64,000 bases of DNA from Bog-756 sp963699105 (GTDB lineage: Bacteria; Actinomycetota; Acidimicrobiia; Acidimicrobiales; RAAP-2): contig CAVOTI010000001.1 of assembly GCA_963699105.1 (NCBI GenBank), positions 930,001 to 994,000 of the forward strand. Direction: 5' to 3'. The notes beneath the pieces are model-generated. The model was not told the DNA's origin and ran no database searches. It saw only the letters and a list, made by a program, of their open reading frames with translations. The position numbers were made by a program, and so were the translations under genes. Positions 17,013 through 26,312 of the stretch are shown piece by piece (the first letter of the stretch is position 1; each line of letters begins with the position of its first letter).

Positions 17013-19427
17013 TCAGTTGGCGGCTCGATCAGGTCGCTCCGCGGGATCGGCCGAGGGTGCCTCCGATGGTCGGCGGCGGACCCAACTGATCAGGGCGGCA
17101 GCGGCCAGGCCGACCACCGCCAGTCCGGCCAGGAGGATCCCCCGGGAGAAGGCGGCCGGCCAATAGTGAAGCTCCACCGTATGACGTCCGGCAGGCACCG
17201 GTAACTGGATCATCACCCCGGCGAACGGTTGGAGGGAGACGGGTCGGCCGTCGATGGTGGCATGCCAACCGGGAACGTCGGTGAGGCGCAGGCGGAGGAC
17301 CTGGGGGACGTCGGCCCGGGTGACGAGGTTCCACGTCGCCGGATCGGGATGCGTCACCGACACCGGGGTGCCCGGGGCGGTGTCGGCCGGCAGTCCCCCG
17401 GCGGCGCCCAGGGGCGTGAGGGTGGCGGCGGCCGCCTCGGGGACGCGGTAGAGGTCCTCGTCCCCCAAGGCGAGATCGAGGGTACTGCCCGGTGGACCGG
17501 GGGTACCGGCCCGCTCCAGCACGAAGCTGACCCCGTACAGTCGGGCCAGGGCCACGGTGCTCAGTCCCGGACAGTAGACCGAGTCGTTGGGCAGTCCCGC
17601 CGACGCCGTGCTCACCGCCCGCCACGACGAGTAGTAGGAGCTGGGGATCATCGGGTCGTACAAGGTCAGCTCCTGGATCCCGTAGGGAACCTGGGCATTC
17701 TGGGGGATGCCCAGGCCCGGGGCCAGGATGCAAGAGGAGCTTCCGAGCCCCACCACCGACGGGCCCACCGCCTTCTTGAGGGCCACCTCGGACGGCGTCG
17801 GGGCGAAGGGCGTGGAGCTCGACGTCCACAACGGCGCCCCGGCAGCAACCAGAAAGGCCGTTTCGCAGACGAGCAGCGACACTCCCGCCAATCGGCCGAC
17901 GATGGCCGGAGAGAACTCCGCTCGACCGTTTCGCTCCGAGCGCCGGTGCACCAGCACCAGGGCCCCTACCACCACCAAGCCCAGGACGGTCTCGACCGCC
18001 GGCCAGATGAAGCTCTCGGTCCGGATGGTGGCTTCGTCGGCCGGCAGGCGGCCCCGGGCGAACACCCACAGTCCGGCCAGCAACAAGGCGGCCACCGCGA
18101 ACCCACCGCCCGCCCAGCGGCGCACGGTCCGCTGGTCGTGGGCCCGCACCAGGGCGTCCATCCCCACCCCGGCCAGCACGGCCAGACCGAAGGCCACGGG
18201 GAGGATGGCCCGCTGCCACAGCACCGTTCCCACCACCGGCAGCCGGTACAGGGCCGACACCAGTGGCGGGAAGAAGGCCACCACGGCCAGGACGACGGCC
18301 AGGGCACCGAAGGCGATCACCTCCGGACGTCGTCGGCCGACGGCCAGGCCCACGGCGGCCAGAACCAGAGCGATCACGCCCACATAGGCAGCCGTCTCGG
18401 AGTAGCCGCCGGCGTAGCCGAACCAGTGGCTGCCCGACACGGGCAGCCCGTCGAAGCCCTGGAAGACGAAGTGCACCAGGTTGTGCGAGGGAAGGGCGGG
18501 ATTTCCGGGAATGATCTCGGCCGGATCGCCGCCGGGCACGTTGTGCTGGGATCCTGAGGCGACCTGGAGACCGGGCAGCAGCAGGGGGGCACCGAGGGCC
18601 AACCCGGCGGCTCCCCCGATGAAGAGGTCGAGGACCGGTCGGCCGATCGGTCCTCGGCGTCCGGCCATCACCGCCCGCTGGACGAACAGGACGACCAGGA
18701 ACACCACCAGGGCCAGCCCGACGAGGGCCAGGATCTCCGCCTGACCGGCGTAGACCATGGCGGCGACGGACAGGGCCAAGAGAGTGATGTACCGGAGCCG
18801 GTGTCGACCTCGTATGACGAGAAGGGCGGCGGCGAACAACCAGCCCGACCACGACAGCACGGCGGCGTGGGGCCAGCCCAGCCACCCGAGCATCGGTCCG
18901 CTCAGTTCGAACACCGTGCCGGCGAAGATGCACGCCAAGGTGCCAAGACCCAGCGCCCGACCGAGGGCGTAGACGCCGGTCCCGGCGATGATCAAGGTGA
19001 GGATCACCTGCACGGTGAAGGTGAGATGGAGCGGGAACAGATAGCCGATCAGTGTCGGCACGCTGAGGGCCGCCGTCTGCCAGTTGAAGGCCAGCGGCAT
19101 GCCCAACGCCTCGTAGGGGTTCCACAGTGGCAGGTGCCCCTGGTGCACCTGCGTCCACGCCAACATCGACCACGGGATGATCTGGTCGGCCTGGTCGCCG
19201 GCCTGCACGTTGTGGACGACGATCCCGGGCTGACGGAGCACGCCGAACTGGGACAGCACGTCGTAGGAGCCGAAGGAGGACCCGTGGGCCAGGACCGGAG
19301 CCAGCACGGCCAAGGCCATCACCACCAGCCAGGTGACACCCACGACGTGGCCCCGGATACTCGGGCGGCCGCCGCCGGGTTGTGGAGAGGTGGGCCCCTC
19401 GACTTCAGTTGGATCCCCGTCGGTCAA
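17013..19427 (-). CDS. YfhO-like large integral membrane protein (GT-C-type fold)
   Basis: An 804-residue protein with about twelve membrane helices and a long C-terminal exterior domain. The first loop has D-Q-A-D-Q-I-I-P-W and L-W-N-P-Y-E-A-L-G-M-P-L, with F-N-W-Q-T-A, the pattern of YfhO-type proteins, which are linked to glycosylation of surface polymers. The C-terminus (V-P-A-G-R-H-T-V-E-L-H-Y-W-P) followed by a final helix and an R-R-R-P tail is also typical. TTG 19427 is chosen because GGGAGG lies about eight bases upstream; the frame is open to 19628 but is unlike protein there. The neighbouring Tat lipoprotein is transcribed divergently. Substrate unknown. Confidence 0.82.
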   Translation of the reverse strand: MTDGDPTEVEGPTSPQPGGGRPSIRGHVVGVTWLVVMALAVLAPVLAHGSSFGSYDVLSQFGVLRQPGIVVHNVQAGDQADQIIPWSMLAWTQVHQGHLPLWNPYEALGMPLAFNWQTAALSVPTLIGYLFPLHLTFTVQVILTLIIAGTGVYALGRALGLGTLACIFAGTVFELSGPMLGWLGWPHAAVLSWSGWLFAAALLVIRGRHRLRYITLLALSVAAMVYAGQAEILALVGLALVVFLVVLFVQRAVMAGRRGPIGRPVLDLFIGGAAGLALGAPLLLPGLQVASGSQHNVPGGDPAEIIPGNPALPSHNLVHFVFQGFDGLPVSGSHWFGYAGGYSETAAYVGVIALVLAAVGLAVGRRRPEVIAFGALAVVLAVVAFFPPLVSALYRLPVVGTVLWQRAILPVAFGLAVLAGVGMDALVRAHDQRTVRRWAGGGFAVAALLLAGLWVFARGRLPADEATIRTESFIWPAVETVLGLVVVGALVLVHRRSERNGRAEFSPAIVGRLAGVSLLVCETAFLVAAGAPLWTSSSTPFAPTPSEVALKKAVGPSVVGLGSSSCILAPGLGIPQNAQVPYGIQELTLYDPMIPSSYYSSWRAVSTASAGLPNDSVYCPGLSTVALARLYGVSFVLERAGTPGPPGSTLDLALGDEDLYRVPEAAAATLTPLGAAGGLPADTAPGTPVSVTHPDPATWNLVTRADVPQVLRLRLTDVPGWHATIDGRPVSLQPFAGVMIQLPVPAGRHTVELHYWPAAFSRGILLAGLAVVGLAAAALISWVRRRPSEAPSADPAERPDRAAN

Positions 19428-19684
19428 GCCCGGTCCCTCCCCGTGCCCCTGGCGGCGGCAGGAGTATAACCAAAGGGGCTGCCGCCGCCGGGACGGGTCG
19501 ACGGCACCGCCGAGGCGATCGTGTCGACCGACGAGTGGTGAGGCCCGACGACCATCGATCGTGGGAACGGGGCTGCACGCGCTACCTTGGCTGCGCTCGG
19601 CCTGGCCGCCGGATGGAGCGACGGGCATCGGAAACCGCGTCCGACTGCGCCCGGGCGGGCAACGAGTTGTTGGAGGAGGGCGAG

Positions 19685-21100
19685 GTGGAGATCACACGAC
19701 GGCAACTGCTGGGCGGGAGCCTGGGGCTGGCCGGCGCCGGACTGTTGGGGGCATGCGGGAAGACATCGACCGGCTTCTCCCTGCTCCAGTCGAAAGAGGG
19801 GACACGGGTCACCTCGGGGCGGACCATCACCGCCCGGTACCCGCACACGGTGGGCACCGGCAGCCTGCTGGTGGCCGTCGTCACCAGGAAGTCCACCGGC
19901 GTACTGGCCCCGACCATCGGGCAGGTGTCCGACGACAAGGGCAACCACTGGCGCCAGGCGGTGGAGTATTTCAGCGACCACTACTACGGGCTCGACATCT
20001 GGTATTGCGAGTCGGCCGGCGGCGGCAACCGACCGACGGTGACCGCCCGAGGTCTCGACTATCCGGTCCTCCCGGGCATCACCGGCATGAACATGCAGCT
20101 GCTCGAGTACACCGGGGCAACCGGGTTCGAGCTGTGCGATCAGATCTGCCAGGCCCGGATCGACGGGGCGACGGTGACCACGACCTCCAACTTCAACCTT
20201 GTCTCCGACCACGAACTGGCCATCTCGGTGGTGATGGGTGATATGTCATCGGCCACCGTTCCCAAGGGTTGGAACTCGCGCCTGGCCGATCCCGTCCAGC
20301 GGTGCTACGTGGCCGACAACCTGGACACGGGTGGATCGAGTGCCGGATCGCCCCTCGGGGCGACATGGACCGGACTCACCCGAGGTGCCCAAGGGACGGC
20401 CATCATGGCCACCTTCGTTCCCCGGGGCGTGCCGGCCACCGCCCGCCGCCTCGTACAGTCCTGCTACACGGATTCGGCCATCCTGCCGGCCGGTGCCGGC
20501 CACTCGGCCTGGAACTCCCAGCCCTACCCCGTCGATCCGAAGCCCGGGAACACCTTGGTGGCCTTCGTCAACGGCTCGATCTACAACCCGGCCATCGAAT
20601 GCGGTTCGGTGGAGTCGATAACCGACTCGGCCGGCGGGACCTGGCGTCAGATCGGCCAGTCCGGTCCCGACGACCGCACCGGAATCAACATCTCGGCCTG
20701 GATGTGTCAATCAGCGGTCGGAGGCCCCACCGCGCTCACCGTCACGTTCTCCAACGCCAGCCAACAGCTGTCCTGTCTGTTGCTGGAGTTCGCCAACCTG
20801 CCTGATCATCTGCGAGTCCAGAGTTTGGAGACCCGAACCTTCGGCGGCGATGTCCCCCACCTGACCAGCCGAGCTCCGGTCTCGGCTGGTGACGTGGCCT
20901 TTGCCTATCGGGCCTCGATCTTCGTCCTCGGCCAAGGTCCGGGCTCCCCCGGGTGGAAACAGATCATGTCGGACACCACGGGGGCCAATGCGCTGATGAT
21001 GTTGAATACCCCGTCCGGCGAGCTCACGGCGTCATGGTCCGGGGCCATGGTCACCAATGGTCTCGACATCCTGATGGTCGCTTTGACCTCGGACGGCTAG
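19685..21100 (+). CDS. Tat-exported lipoprotein of unknown function
   Basis: A 471-residue protein. The N-terminus T-R-R-Q-L-L-G-G-S combines a twin-Arg motif with a lipobox (G-L-L-G-A-C), so it is probably folded in the cytoplasm, exported by Tat and lipidated. The mature part shows two similar halves of beta-rich sequence; I-T-D-S-A-G-G-T-W-R-Q in the second matches V-S-D-D-K-G-N-H-W-R-Q in the first, suggesting an internal duplication of a roughly 220-residue beta-sandwich. GTG 19685 follows GGAGGAGGG closely. I recognise no catalytic motif. Surface carbohydrate binding is possible but only inferred from context. Confidence 0.75.
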   Translation: MEITRRQLLGGSLGLAGAGLLGACGKTSTGFSLLQSKEGTRVTSGRTITARYPHTVGTGSLLVAVVTRKSTGVLAPTIGQVSDDKGNHWRQAVEYFSDHYYGLDIWYCESAGGGNRPTVTARGLDYPVLPGITGMNMQLLEYTGATGFELCDQICQARIDGATVTTTSNFNLVSDHELAISVVMGDMSSATVPKGWNSRLADPVQRCYVADNLDTGGSSAGSPLGATWTGLTRGAQGTAIMATFVPRGVPATARRLVQSCYTDSAILPAGAGHSAWNSQPYPVDPKPGNTLVAFVNGSIYNPAIECGSVESITDSAGGTWRQIGQSGPDDRTGINISAWMCQSAVGGPTALTVTFSNASQQLSCLLLEFANLPDHLRVQSLETRTFGGDVPHLTSRAPVSAGDVAFAYRASIFVLGQGPGSPGWKQIMSDTTGANALMMLNTPSGELTASWSGAMVTNGLDILMVALTSDG

Positions 21101-21218
21101 GCCCCCACCGCTCATGAAGCCGCCGGTCCATTGGGCCTTGATCGGCTGACCGGGTCCAGCCATTGGACACCGGAGGCAGTGGGCCTGCTCCCCTCTCCGG
21201 TCCCCCCGATTTCAGTCC

Positions 21219-21554
21219 CTAATCTTGGGCCGGTTCTCCAGGGGTGGGTGGAGGACTGCCAACCAGTTGATCCGCCGCCGTCCCGGTCGACTGGGGCGCC
21301 GGCCCCCCAACCCTGGCTGCCCCGCCGCTGGGTCGAGCGATCCGGTAGGCCAGGATGGCGGCCACGACGAAGGCGATGACGGCAATGACGGCGGCCAAGG
21401 CGCCTCGCTTGCGGTAGTGGCCTCTGCCGTGCTTATGGCCGGGAATGTAGCTCGGCAGAGCATGAATGGCCACGGTCAGATATTCGATCGCAACGAAGGT
21501 CGCGAGGGCGCCAATGATTACCAGGACGATTACCCATATCCACTTCATGTTCAT
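21219..21554 (-). CDS. Small two-helix membrane protein, function unknown
   Basis: A 111-residue protein: helix 1 (W-I-W-V-I-V-L-V-I-I-G-A-L) starts at residue 5, then a basic loop with H-K-H-G-R-G-H-Y-R-K-R, helix 2 (A-A-V-I-A-V-I-A-F-V-V-A-A-I-L), and a Pro/Gly-rich tail. Start at ATG 21554 puts the helix right at the N-terminus; longer versions add sequence with no pattern. No family recognised. It lies between the Tat lipoprotein and the LAFTG protein. The alternation of hydrophobic blocks is convincing, but the gene is only moderately certain. Confidence 0.5.
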   Translation of the reverse strand: MNMKWIWVIVLVIIGALATFVAIEYLTVAIHALPSYIPGHKHGRGHYRKRGALAAVIAVIAFVVAAILAYRIARPSGGAARVGGPAPQSTGTAADQLVGSPPPTPGEPAQD

Positions 21555-21708
21555 GGACCAAGACTGTAGCCAAGTGGGAGCCTCGTCGCTCGCCCAATCG
21601 ACAATGCGCACCTGAACGGGCTCGACCGTGGTCATCGGTGAGGAAGAGGGCACCCTCGATGAACGGGGGAGGGCGGGCGGGCCCCATCCGGTGTGAACGG
21701 CGGCGGGC

Positions 21709-22551
21709 TCACTCCCCCATGAACCAGTTCGACATCTTGACCGCCCCGGCACCGACCGACTCGGGGCTCATGGCCCTGCCCGCCCGTCTGAGGGCCCGAC
21801 GTCGTTGCTCGATCGAGGTGAGGACGTAGATGCCGGCCAGCAGCAGGACCGAACCGGCAATGGCCAACGCCGCCAGGTTGGCTCCGGTGAAGGCCAGTTG
21901 GGAGGGGCCGGCCGGAGTCGCCGGCTGAGTGGTGCGGGTGGCGTCTGGAGCCGGAGCCGGAGCCGGGGCCGGGGCCGGGGTGGTCGAGGGTGGCGCGGTA
22001 CTGGAGGTCACGGCGGGCGGGTTGGGAGGTACCGGCGGCGGGTTACAGCTGGCGGCGGTGTCGATGCTGTTCTGACGGCCGAACCTCAAGTGCCAGGGAG
22101 TCGGTCCGACGTACACGTCGGCCTGGATCACCCCACAGAAGTTGGCCGGGTAGGCGATGGTGAGGGTGCCGGAAGAACCGGTCATTAGTCCCACCACCGT
22201 TTTGGCGGGAATATCCGGTTCGTTGACCAACAGCATCCACTCACAACCCGGCGACGTGCCCGGGCAGGGTGGCGTCGGGATCTTGAGGGCGACCCGGTCG
22301 TCCGATGTCTCGAAATCGAGCACGGCCCGTCGAGACGCGAACGGGTGGGGAGGAACCGACGATGCGGTCTGGGCGGTTGCCGAAGGCCGAGGTCGTGACG
22401 AGTGGGGGTGAGTGGCCTTGGTGGCTACCCGAGCTCCCGATCGGGGAACGGCTGACGCCGGGGTGGCTCCTACCACCACTAGCACGAGGCCCACCAAGGC
22501 CGCGACAGCCAGTGCCGGCCACCGCCCTGGACTCCCCGGCCCCTCCCACAT
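21709..22551 (-). CDS. Cell-wall-anchored protein with LAFTG sortase signal
   Basis: A 280-residue secreted protein. A signal peptide (W-P-A-L-A-V-A-A-L-V-G-L-V-L, cut near A-S-A) is followed by a globular part of about 130 residues with a C-P-G-T-S-P-G-C pair, then a Pro/Ala/Thr-rich stalk with five A-P repeats. The end is a sorting signal: L-A-F-T-G, a hydrophobic helix and R-R-R-A-L-R-R. LAxTG motifs are used by class E sortases of high-GC actinobacteria. ATG 22551 has AGGTGG seven bases upstream. The protein probably projects from the peptidoglycan; its binding partner is unknown. No sortase gene is in the window. Confidence 0.8.
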   Translation of the reverse strand: MWEGPGSPGRWPALAVAALVGLVLVVVGATPASAVPRSGARVATKATHPHSSRPRPSATAQTASSVPPHPFASRRAVLDFETSDDRVALKIPTPPCPGTSPGCEWMLLVNEPDIPAKTVVGLMTGSSGTLTIAYPANFCGVIQADVYVGPTPWHLRFGRQNSIDTAASCNPPPVPPNPPAVTSSTAPPSTTPAPAPAPAPAPDATRTTQPATPAGPSQLAFTGANLAALAIAGSVLLLAGIYVLTSIEQRRRALRRAGRAMSPESVGAGAVKMSNWFMGE

Positions 22552-22714
22552 AGTTTCCACCTGCCTGCAATCGATAGCTACAGAGTTGCGGACTCCGATT
22601 GCTGGGCTGCTCCACACGCGCTGTCCCCGCCACGACATCACTGCGCCTGGGCGCCGTGGGGGGTCGTGCCGGCGACAAAACTCTAGCCTTGGCGGGGCGG
22701 GACGACCATTCCCT

Positions 22715-23341
22715 TCATTGTTCCCGGATCTGGAGCGGGAGAAGGGAGGCCGTGGCGGCGTCCAGAGCGGCCACCACGGTGGTGACCACATCAGGCAATG
22801 GAGAGCCCGGCTCGATCACCAATTCGGGGGATTCTGGCACTTCATAGGGGTCGTCCACCCCGGTGAAACGACCGATGTCACCGCTCGAAGCCCGGGCATA
22901 GAGCCCTTTGGGGTCACGGGTGGCGCACAGATCGACCGAGGCCGCCATATAGATCTCGACGAAGGCCAGACCGGCACGCTGGTGGAGTTGGCGGGCCTGC
23001 AGTCGCGACTCGGCGAACGGACTGATCAAGGCGACCACCGCCACCACACCGGAGTCGGCGAACAGGCACGCCACCTCGGAGGCCCGCCGGGCATTCTCCA
23101 GGCGGTCGTGGCGGCTGAACCCGAGATCGGCATTGAGCCCGGTGCGCAGGTTGTCGCCGTCCAGCCGGTAGGCGCTCCGGCCCCGGGCCACCAGATACTC
23201 CTCGACGGCGGCGGCCACCGTCGACTTGCCCGACCCGGAGAGACCGGTGAACCACAGGGTCCCCCCCCGGCTCCCCAGTGACTCGATCCTCTGCTGGCGG
23301 GAGACGTGTCCGGAATGCCAGGTGATGTTGGACGAGGCCAT
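22715..23341 (-). CDS. cysC: Adenylylsulfate (APS) kinase
   Basis: A 208-residue kinase that phosphorylates APS to PAPS, the sulfate donor of sulfotransferases. The P-loop G-L-S-G-S-G-K-S-T is at residues 33-41, D-G-D-N-L-R at about 61-66, F-S-R-H-D-R-L-E-N-A-R-R after it, and I-S-P-F and D-P-K-G-L-Y-A-R-A near the usual places. Length matches the stand-alone CysC family. It lies 14 bp after cysN and closes the cysD-cysN-cysC operon. Because PAPS can also feed reductive assimilation, the role is not proved by this gene alone; the five sulfotransferase genes downstream argue for glycan sulfation. Confidence 0.95.
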   Translation of the reverse strand: MASSNITWHSGHVSRQQRIESLGSRGGTLWFTGLSGSGKSTVAAAVEEYLVARGRSAYRLDGDNLRTGLNADLGFSRHDRLENARRASEVACLFADSGVVAVVALISPFAESRLQARQLHQRAGLAFVEIYMAASVDLCATRDPKGLYARASSGDIGRFTGVDDPYEVPESPELVIEPGSPLPDVVTTVVAALDAATASLLPLQIREQ

Positions 23342-23355
23342 GTCGCGCCCGTGCC

Positions 23356-24606
23356 TCAGTCGGGGCCGAGGAGCATGCCGGCGCCGGCCGTCACGTTGGT
23401 GTCCTCGGCGGCCAGGATGAACGAACCGGTCTGCCGGTTGCGCCGGTAGCTGTCGTAGTAGAGGGGCTGGGTCACCCGGAGGCTCACGCGACCCACTTCG
23501 TTGAGGACCAGTGACGTCGCCGACTCGTCACGGTGGAGGGTGTTGACGTCGAGTCGGTAGTGGATGTCGCGCACCACGGCCCGCACCCAGCGAGTGGTGT
23601 GCTTGAGGGCCAGGAAGTCTCCGGGCTTGAGGGGTCGTTCGGTCATCCAGGCCACCATGGCCTCGAGATCCTGTCCGACGGTCGGCTGGTTCATCGGCCG
23701 GCAGATGAGATCGCCGCGTGATACATCCACGTCGTCGGCCAGACGGACGGTGACGGACATGGGAGGGAAGGCCTCGGCGACGGGTCCGCTGAAGGTGTCG
23801 ATGCCGGCCACCGTGGTGGTGAGCCCCGAGGGCAGGACCATCACCTCGTCGCCCGGCCGGAACACCCCTCCGGCCACCCGGCCGGCGTAGCCGCGGTAGT
23901 CCGGTTGGCTCGTCATCTGGGGCCGGATCACCCACTGGACCGGAAGGCGGGGATCGATCAGGTTGCGATCGGACGAAATGTAGACCTGCTCGAGATGGTG
24001 GAGCAGCGACGCACCCTCGTACCAGGGCATGGCGGCCGACCGCTGCACCACGTTGTCGCCCTGGAGGGCCGAGATGGGGATGAAGCTGAGATCGGCGACC
24101 TCCAGACGGCTGGCGAAGGCGGCGAACTCCTCGCGGATCGACTCGAACACGGTGCGGTCGTACCCCACCAGGTCCATCTTGTTGACACACAACAGCAGGT
24201 GGGGCACCCGGAGCAGGGAGGCCAGGAAGGCGTGCCGTCGGGTCTGTTCGACGATCCCCTTGCGGGCGTCGACCAGCACGATGGTGAGATCGGCCGTCGA
24301 GTTCCCGGTCACCATGTTCCGGGTGTACTGGATGTGCCCGGGAGTGTCGGCGATGATGAACTTCCGGGCGGGGGTGGCGAAGTACCGGTAGGCCACGTCG
24401 ATGGTGATCCCCTGCTCGCGTTCGGCCCGCAGGCCGTCGGTCAGCAGCGCCAGATCGGTGTACTCGTCGCCCCGCTGGCGGCTGACCCGCTCGACCGACT
24501 CCAGCTGGTCCTCGAAGATGGCCTTGGAATCGAACAGCAGCCGCCCGATCAGGGTGCTCTTGCCGTCGTCGACCGAACCGGCAGTGGCCAGACGCAGGAG
24601 TTCCAT
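23356..24606 (-). CDS. cysN: Sulfate adenylyltransferase subunit 1 (GTPase)
   Basis: A 416-residue EF-Tu-like GTPase. The G1 loop G-S-V-D-D-G-K-S is at residues 10-17, G3 D-T-P-G-H at 87-91 and G4 N-K-M-D at 142-145. The beta-barrel domains follow. CysN couples GTP hydrolysis to APS formation by CysD. Length is typical of a stand-alone CysN without fused CysC. Its ATG shares the last base of the cysD stop (TGATG at 24606), so the two subunits are translationally coupled. Confidence 0.96.
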   Translation of the reverse strand: MELLRLATAGSVDDGKSTLIGRLLFDSKAIFEDQLESVERVSRQRGDEYTDLALLTDGLRAEREQGITIDVAYRYFATPARKFIIADTPGHIQYTRNMVTGNSTADLTIVLVDARKGIVEQTRRHAFLASLLRVPHLLLCVNKMDLVGYDRTVFESIREEFAAFASRLEVADLSFIPISALQGDNVVQRSAAMPWYEGASLLHHLEQVYISSDRNLIDPRLPVQWVIRPQMTSQPDYRGYAGRVAGGVFRPGDEVMVLPSGLTTTVAGIDTFSGPVAEAFPPMSVTVRLADDVDVSRGDLICRPMNQPTVGQDLEAMVAWMTERPLKPGDFLALKHTTRWVRAVVRDIHYRLDVNTLHRDESATSLVLNEVGRVSLRVTQPLYYDSYRRNRQTGSFILAAEDTNVTAGAGMLLGPD

Positions 24607-25541
24607 CAGAAGTAACCCTCCCGCTTGCGGTCCTCCATCGACGCCTCGCTGACCCGGTCGTCGGCCCGGGTGGCCCCCCGCTCGGTCAACCGGGACGCCG
24701 CCACCTCGACCACGATGTCCTCGACCGAGGTGGCGGCCGACTCCACCGCCCCGGTACAGGTCATGTCACCCACCGTGCGGTAGCGCACGGTGGCCTCGAA
24801 CACCTCTTCGTCGTCGCGGGGAGACACGTGGGGGCCGACGGCCAGCAGCATGCCGTCCCGCCGGAACACCTGGCGCCGGTGCGAATAGTAGATGGAAGGG
24901 AGCTCGATGCCCTCGTCGGCCACGTACTGCCAGATGTCGAGCTCGGTCCAGTCCGACAGCGGGAACACCCGGATGTGCTCACCGGGGCGGTGCCGGCCGT
25001 TGTAGAGGGACCAGAGCTCGGGTCGCTGGTTCTTCGGGTCCCATTGACCGAACTCGTCGCGGAACGAGAAGACCCGTTCTTTGGCCCTGGCCTTCTCCTC
25101 GTCGCGGCGGGCACCGCCGAACACGGCATCGAATTTGTGCTCGGTGATGGCATCGAGCAGGGTCCGGGTCTGGAGCCGGTTGCGCGAGGGGTCGGGCCCC
25201 CCCTCCTCGACGACGCGTCCCGAGTCGATCGACTCCTGCACCGAGGCCACCACCAGCTGGGCCGACACCACTTCGACGGCGTGGTCGCGGAATTGGAGGA
25301 CTTCGGGGAAGTTGTGCCCGGTGTCGATGTGCATGACCGGGAACGGAATCCGGCCAGGCCAGAAGGCCTTTTGGGCCAGACGGAGCATCACCACCGAGTC
25401 CTTGCCACCCGAGAACAGGAGCACGGGTCGCTCGAACTCGGCCGCCACCTCACGGATGATGTGGATCGACTGTGCCTCGATGCTCTGCAGCTGCGTCAGC
25501 TGGTACTGGCCCGACCCAGCCGTGCCCCAACCCCGGTCCAT
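24606..25541 (-). CDS. cysD: Sulfate adenylyltransferase subunit 2
   Basis: A 311-residue PP-loop ATP pyrophosphatase that makes APS from ATP and sulfate together with CysN. The PP-loop is S-G-G-K-D-S at residues 44-49, followed by H-I-D-T-G-H-N-F-P-E and G-A-R-R-D-E-E-K-A-R, then V-F-P-L-S-D-W-T-E-L-D-I-W. ATG 25541 gives the usual family length and lies eight bases after a TAGATT hexamer, in keeping with a leaderless message; the longer open frame upstream is antisense to the GNAT gene. It is the first gene of the cysDNC operon. Confidence 0.95.
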   Translation of the reverse strand: MDRGWGTAGSGQYQLTQLQSIEAQSIHIIREVAAEFERPVLLFSGGKDSVVMLRLAQKAFWPGRIPFPVMHIDTGHNFPEVLQFRDHAVEVVSAQLVVASVQESIDSGRVVEEGGPDPSRNRLQTRTLLDAITEHKFDAVFGGARRDEEKARAKERVFSFRDEFGQWDPKNQRPELWSLYNGRHRPGEHIRVFPLSDWTELDIWQYVADEGIELPSIYYSHRRQVFRRDGMLLAVGPHVSPRDDEEVFEATVRYRTVGDMTCTGAVESAATSVEDIVVEVAASRLTERGATRADDRVSEASMEDRKREGYF

Positions 25542-25549
25542 GACCTGCA

Positions 25550-25555
25550 AATCTA
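25550..25555 (-). promoter_or_regulatory. Leaderless-type -10 element before cysD
   Basis: TAGATT on the minus strand, eight bases before ATG 25541. No riboswitch-like or operator palindrome is visible between it and the start. Confidence 0.45.
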
Positions 25556-25585
25556 GCCGCTGGCCCGCCCCCAGGGAACAGGTCG

Positions 25586-25591
25586 TACACT
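25586..25591 (+). promoter_or_regulatory. Candidate -10 element of the GNAT-WecA-EpsN operon
   Basis: TACACT on the plus strand, about 70 bases before ATG 25659. It would fire divergently from the cysD promoter, the two -10 boxes being 30 bases apart, so shared control is possible. Confidence 0.45.
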
Positions 25592-25658
25592 GTCCGACCA
25601 GGTGAGGTGACCGGCGACCCATACCCCGGTCCTGGCGCTCTAGGTCGGGGAGACGACG

Positions 25659-26312
25659 ATGGGGCCGAACGGAGAGGTGCGCCGAGGGCCCGGGACGGAC
25701 GGGCCCGTGGTGGTTCGGGCCGGTCGGGAACAGGACTCGGCGGCGGCCGGGGCCCTGCACGCCGAGCGGATATCCGAGGGGTTCCTGTCCCACCTCGGTC
25801 CCCGCTTTCTGGGCCGCCTGTACCGGCGGATCACGTTGGTCCCCGGCTCGTTCCTCATCGTGGCCGAGTGCCGGGGTGACACCATCGGGTTCATCGCCGG
25901 CTCGGGCGACGTGCGCCGGCTGTACCGTTCGTTCCTGGTGCGGGACGGGATCCCGGCCGCCCTCGGATCAGCCGGTCATCTCCTGGCCGGGTGGAAGCGG
26001 GTGGTGGAGACGCTCGGCCACGGCTCGGCCGACGGAGCCGGCGCCGGTCGGGGGGCCGAACTGCTGGCCATCGCCGTGGACGGCGACCAGTCGGGCCGGG
26101 GTATCGGCCAGATGCTGGTGGAGGCGTTCTTGGCCGAGGCGGGGCGGCGGGGGCACACCGCCGCCCACGTGGTGGTCGGGGCCGACAATGGGCCGGCCAT
26201 CTCCTTGTACCGCCGGGCCGGGTTCGCCGAGAGCAGCCGGTTCGAGCTCCACTCGGGCACCGAGTCGCTGCTCATGCAGTGGGACCGTCGGTCCGGACAG
26301 GGAGCGACGTGA
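25659..26312 (+). CDS. GNAT-family N-acetyltransferase
   Basis: A 217-residue acetyltransferase. The acetyl-CoA loop is in I-A-V-D-G-D-Q-S-G-R-G-I-G-Q-M-L (R-G-x-G-Q type), followed by V-G-A-D-N-G-P-A-I-S-L-Y-R-R-A-G-F, the usual RimI-like ending. ATG 25659 follows GGGGAG by about six bases. The stop overlaps the next gene's GTG (GTGA, 26309-26312). Together with the aminotransferase two genes on, it may acetylate a 4-amino sugar, as PglD or EpsM does, though those are hexapeptide-repeat enzymes, not GNAT; GNAT enzymes do the same job in some pathways (WecD, PseH). The substrate is inference. Confidence 0.85.
   Translation: MGPNGEVRRGPGTDGPVVVRAGREQDSAAAGALHAERISEGFLSHLGPRFLGRLYRRITLVPGSFLIVAECRGDTIGFIAGSGDVRRLYRSFLVRDGIPAALGSAGHLLAGWKRVVETLGHGSADGAGAGRGAELLAIAVDGDQSGRGIGQMLVEAFLAEAGRRGHTAAHVVVGADNGPAISLYRRAGFAESSRFELHSGTESLLMQWDRRSGQGAT

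Noticed and set aside
25542..25658. Possible riboswitch or attenuator before cysD
   Set aside because: The start lies only eight bases from a -10 element, leaving no room for a leader, and no conserved stem pattern is seen.
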